This document shows positions 6,523-7,678 of a DNA stretch of 7,678 nt, one piece after another. A program made the translations under genes and the position numbers. The DNA is taken from assembly GCA_937926555.1 (NCBI GenBank), contig CALAZX010000064.1, positions 1 to 7,678 on the forward strand, given 5' to 3'. The DNA comes from an uncultured Negativicutes bacterium. GTDB lineage: Bacteria; Bacillota; Negativicutes; Acidaminococcales; Acidaminococcaceae. The notes below the pieces were generated by a model. That model did not search any database, was not told the origin of the DNA, and saw nothing but the letters and a program-made list of their open reading frames with translations. Numbering within the stretch: the stretch's first letter is position 1; each line of letters begins with the position of its first letter.

Positions 6523-6551
6523 AGTATAACACATTTCTGTTTTTAATTCCA
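6523..6551 (-). promoter_or_regulatory. Probable promoter of yhdT-panF
   Basis: On the minus strand, TGT then TATACT (6528-6523) makes an extended -10 element. TGGAAT (6551-6546), 17 bases upstream, is a weak -35. The predicted start near 6516 would give a leader of about 105 bases containing the hairpin. Alternatives are a perfect minus-strand TATAAT at 6562-6557 without a -35 box, and TATAAA near 6480. Confidence 0.45.
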
Positions 6552-6624
6552 CATGCATTATAAGGCCGGGTCCCGCTTTCGGGGGAAAGTCATGAAAAAT
6601 CAGCGCAAGCCCCTCTTTTTCAGC
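6552..6624. other. Junction between the recombinase gene and the yhdT-panF unit
   Basis: This non-coding stretch follows the recombinase stop on the minus strand. It holds only a short CCCG/CGGG hairpin (about 6572-6583) without a T-run, so no convincing terminator for the recombinase transcript is visible. I see no tRNA gene or tRNA 3' end that would mark an attachment site. If the hsdS-recombinase locus was acquired as a unit, its left boundary should fall here. Confidence 0.3.
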
Positions 6625-7557
6625 TTAGGACAAGCCTGCCAGCGTGCGCATCACCAGGTCCACATCCTTGTTCTCCAGCTCCTGGATGATGTGGAGGTAG
6701 GTCTTCTGGGTGGTGTTGATGCTGGAATGCCCCAGACGGCGCGCCACACTGGCGGTGGAGACCCCTGCGAAGAGCAGCAGGGAGGCATGGGTGTGCCGCA
6801 GCCCGTGGATGGATATCACAGGGACCTTGCTCTTCCGGCAGAGCCGCTCCAGCTTGTTGTTGATGGTGGAATTGTATATCTTCTCGTCACTTCTTACAAA
6901 AATCGGGATGTCGGCGGGCAGGTCCTTGAGAATCTCGGAGAACTGCATCACCGTCTGCCAGTCAATCGGTATCTTCCGCACCGAGGAGCGGTTCTTCGTG
7001 GGAAGGAATCCGCCCTCACCTTTGTAGTCCCAGGTTTTGGAGATGGATACGGACTGGTGGCGGAAGTCGAAATCGGCGGGTGTCAGGGCCAACGCCTCGG
7101 AGAAGCGCATCCCCGTCTTGGCCACCAGCAGGATGAAGTAGTCCCAGTTCACCTCCTCCTTCAGGGTGAGATTGGACAGCATTGTCTGCAGTTGGAACTG
7201 GTTCAGATACTTGATCTTCTTCGGACGGGGCGTCTTCCCCTTGATGATGGCCTTCCGGGTGGGGTCCCTGTCGATGAGGCCCTCGTCCACCGCATCCAGG
7301 ATGGCGCCCTTGATCTGGTGGTGGAAATCCATGGTCGTCTGACGCTCGTGGCATCTGGCATACCCGTTCAGCAGTTTCTGGAACTCGATACGGTCCAGCT
7401 GTTTCAGTGTCAGCTTCGGGACCAGCCTTACCAGCCAGCGGTGCGTCATCTTATATTTATTCATTGTCACCTGACGTACCGCGCCATTTTTGTACACCTC
7501 GATCCACCGTTTATAGTAGTCGCAGAACAATTCATCGCATTTATCCTCTTTTACCAC
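6625..7557 (-). CDS. Tyrosine recombinase, hsdS-associated type
   Basis: A 310-residue site-specific recombinase that cuts and rejoins DNA through a covalent 3'-phosphotyrosine. The N-terminal SAM-like core-binding domain covers about residues 5-68 and the catalytic domain about 115-300. The whole catalytic set is present: R151 in 'TGMRFSEAL', K188 in 'PTKNRSS', H251 and R254 in 'HGLRHTH', H277 in 'RLGHSS' and nucleophile Y287 in 'KTYLH'. The start is GTG at 7557 with AGGAGG (7568-7573) 10 bases upstream. The in-frame extension further upstream runs through that site and the end of hsdS. There is no long arm-binding domain, unlike phage integrases. With the hsdS tail directly upstream, its likely job is inverting hsdS segments in a type I restriction-modification locus; a mobile-element integrase is the alternative. 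GC content and codon use are lower than in the neighbours to the left. Confidence 0.9.
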   Translation of the reverse strand: MVKEDKCDELFCDYYKRWIEVYKNGAVRQVTMNKYKMTHRWLVRLVPKLTLKQLDRIEFQKLLNGYARCHERQTTMDFHHQIKGAILDAVDEGLIDRDPTRKAIIKGKTPRPKKIKYLNQFQLQTMLSNLTLKEEVNWDYFILLVAKTGMRFSEALALTPADFDFRHQSVSISKTWDYKGEGGFLPTKNRSSVRKIPIDWQTVMQFSEILKDLPADIPIFVRSDEKIYNSTINNKLERLCRKSKVPVISIHGLRHTHASLLLFAGVSTASVARRLGHSSINTTQKTYLHIIQELENKDVDLVMRTLAGLS

Positions 7558-7567
7558 GTTTTTCAAA

Positions 7568-7573
7568 CCTCCT
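7568..7573 (-). promoter_or_regulatory. Ribosome-binding site of the recombinase
   Basis: Minus-strand AGGAGG starts only 3 bases after the hsdS stop codon (7579-7577) and lies 10 bases before the GTG at 7557. An in-frame TTG only one base after it is too close to serve as start. The tight spacing implies one transcript for hsdS and the recombinase. Confidence 0.75.
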
Positions 7574-7576
7574 TTT

Positions 7577-7678
7577 TCAAGGGGGCTTACGCTGATGAAG
7601 GGTAATAAGGGTATCGAGACTGTTAAACAAGGCACTAATTCGTTGTTGTTCTTCCTCCGACGGACAATATAATTGCAT
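7577..7678 (-). CDS. hsdS: C-terminal end of a type I restriction-modification specificity subunit (HsdS), cut by the window edge
   Basis: The minus strand is open from the right edge to a TGA at 7579-7577 and gives 33 residues containing 'PSEEEQQRISALFNSLD' followed by 'TLITLHQRKPP'. This is the conserved C-terminal helix of HsdS proteins, typically P-S-xx-EQ-x-I-xx-F/L-xx-L-D-x-xI-x-x-HQRK. HsdS recognises the target DNA of the type I complex and joins HsdM and HsdR. The protein stops two residues after HQRK. Many HsdS proteins continue 20-30 residues further, so the end is short or has been remodelled. The codon at the edge happens to be ATG, but the gene must extend to the right; the target-recognition domains are not in the window. 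About 42% GC over 7561-7678, well below the left part. Confidence 0.85.
   Translation of the reverse strand: MQLYCPSEEEQQRISALFNSLDTLITLHQRKPP

Noticed and set aside
6552..6624. tRNA gene or attachment core beside the recombinase
   Set aside because: No cloverleaf arms, T-loop consensus (GTTCGAATC-like) or CCA end, and no visible repeat pair within the window.
7558..7635. Longer N-terminus for the recombinase from GTG 7635
   Set aside because: It would overlap the hsdS coding end and read through the recombinase's own AGGAGG site; GTG 7557 is better placed.
1..7678. CRISPR array, insertion sequence or transposase
   Set aside because: No regularly spaced repeats, no terminal inverted repeats with target duplications and no transposase motifs were found.

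Overview
The window reads as chromosomal DNA of a GC-rich Gram-positive-type (Firmicutes-like) bacterium. The genes use strong AGGAGG-type Shine-Dalgarno sites, two genes start at TTG or GTG, promoters have clear TATAAT boxes, and the metal-pump promoter carries an SmtB/ArsR-type operator. The yhdT-panF pair and a KapD-like exonuclease fit a Clostridia or Negativicutes relative, but the lineage is inference. Core genes are very GC-rich, with third codon positions dominated by G and C. The right edge falls to about 42% GC by my count over 7561-7678, so a different genetic unit begins there.

Layout, left to right. (1) 10-848: a single-gene unit on the plus strand with its own promoter, a DEDDh 3'-5' exonuclease and a long GNRA-loop terminator. 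(2) 922-3569: a metal-responsive unit with an SmtB/ArsR-like operator placed against an extended -10, a leader that can pair with the ribosome-binding site, and a complete P1B-2-type Zn/Cd/Pb ATPase. It ends in two tandem terminators. No ArsR-family regulator gene is present in the window. (3) 3585-4391, minus strand: an inositol monophosphatase family enzyme with a TTG start behind a perfect AGGAGG. (4) 4528-6410, minus strand: yhdT-panF, a small DUF997 membrane protein translationally coupled by an ATGA overlap to the sodium/pantothenate symporter. (5) 6625-7678, minus strand: a complete tyrosine recombinase directly downstream of the last 33 codons of a type I restriction-modification specificity gene (hsdS), which runs off the right edge.

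The most interesting signal is the right edge. An hsdS tail lies 19 bases from a tyrosine recombinase with an intact catalytic set. This is the arrangement seen in phase-variable type I restriction-modification loci, where the recombinase inverts hsdS segments and changes the methylation specificity of the cell. The inverted repeats and alternative hsdS cassettes that would prove this lie outside the window.

Very long ORFs antisense to the ATPase, the phosphatase and the symporter are composition shadows and are not annotated. Non-coding stretches (760-1042, 3326-3584, 4392-4527, 6411-6624) are described through the promoters, hairpins and terminators they hold.
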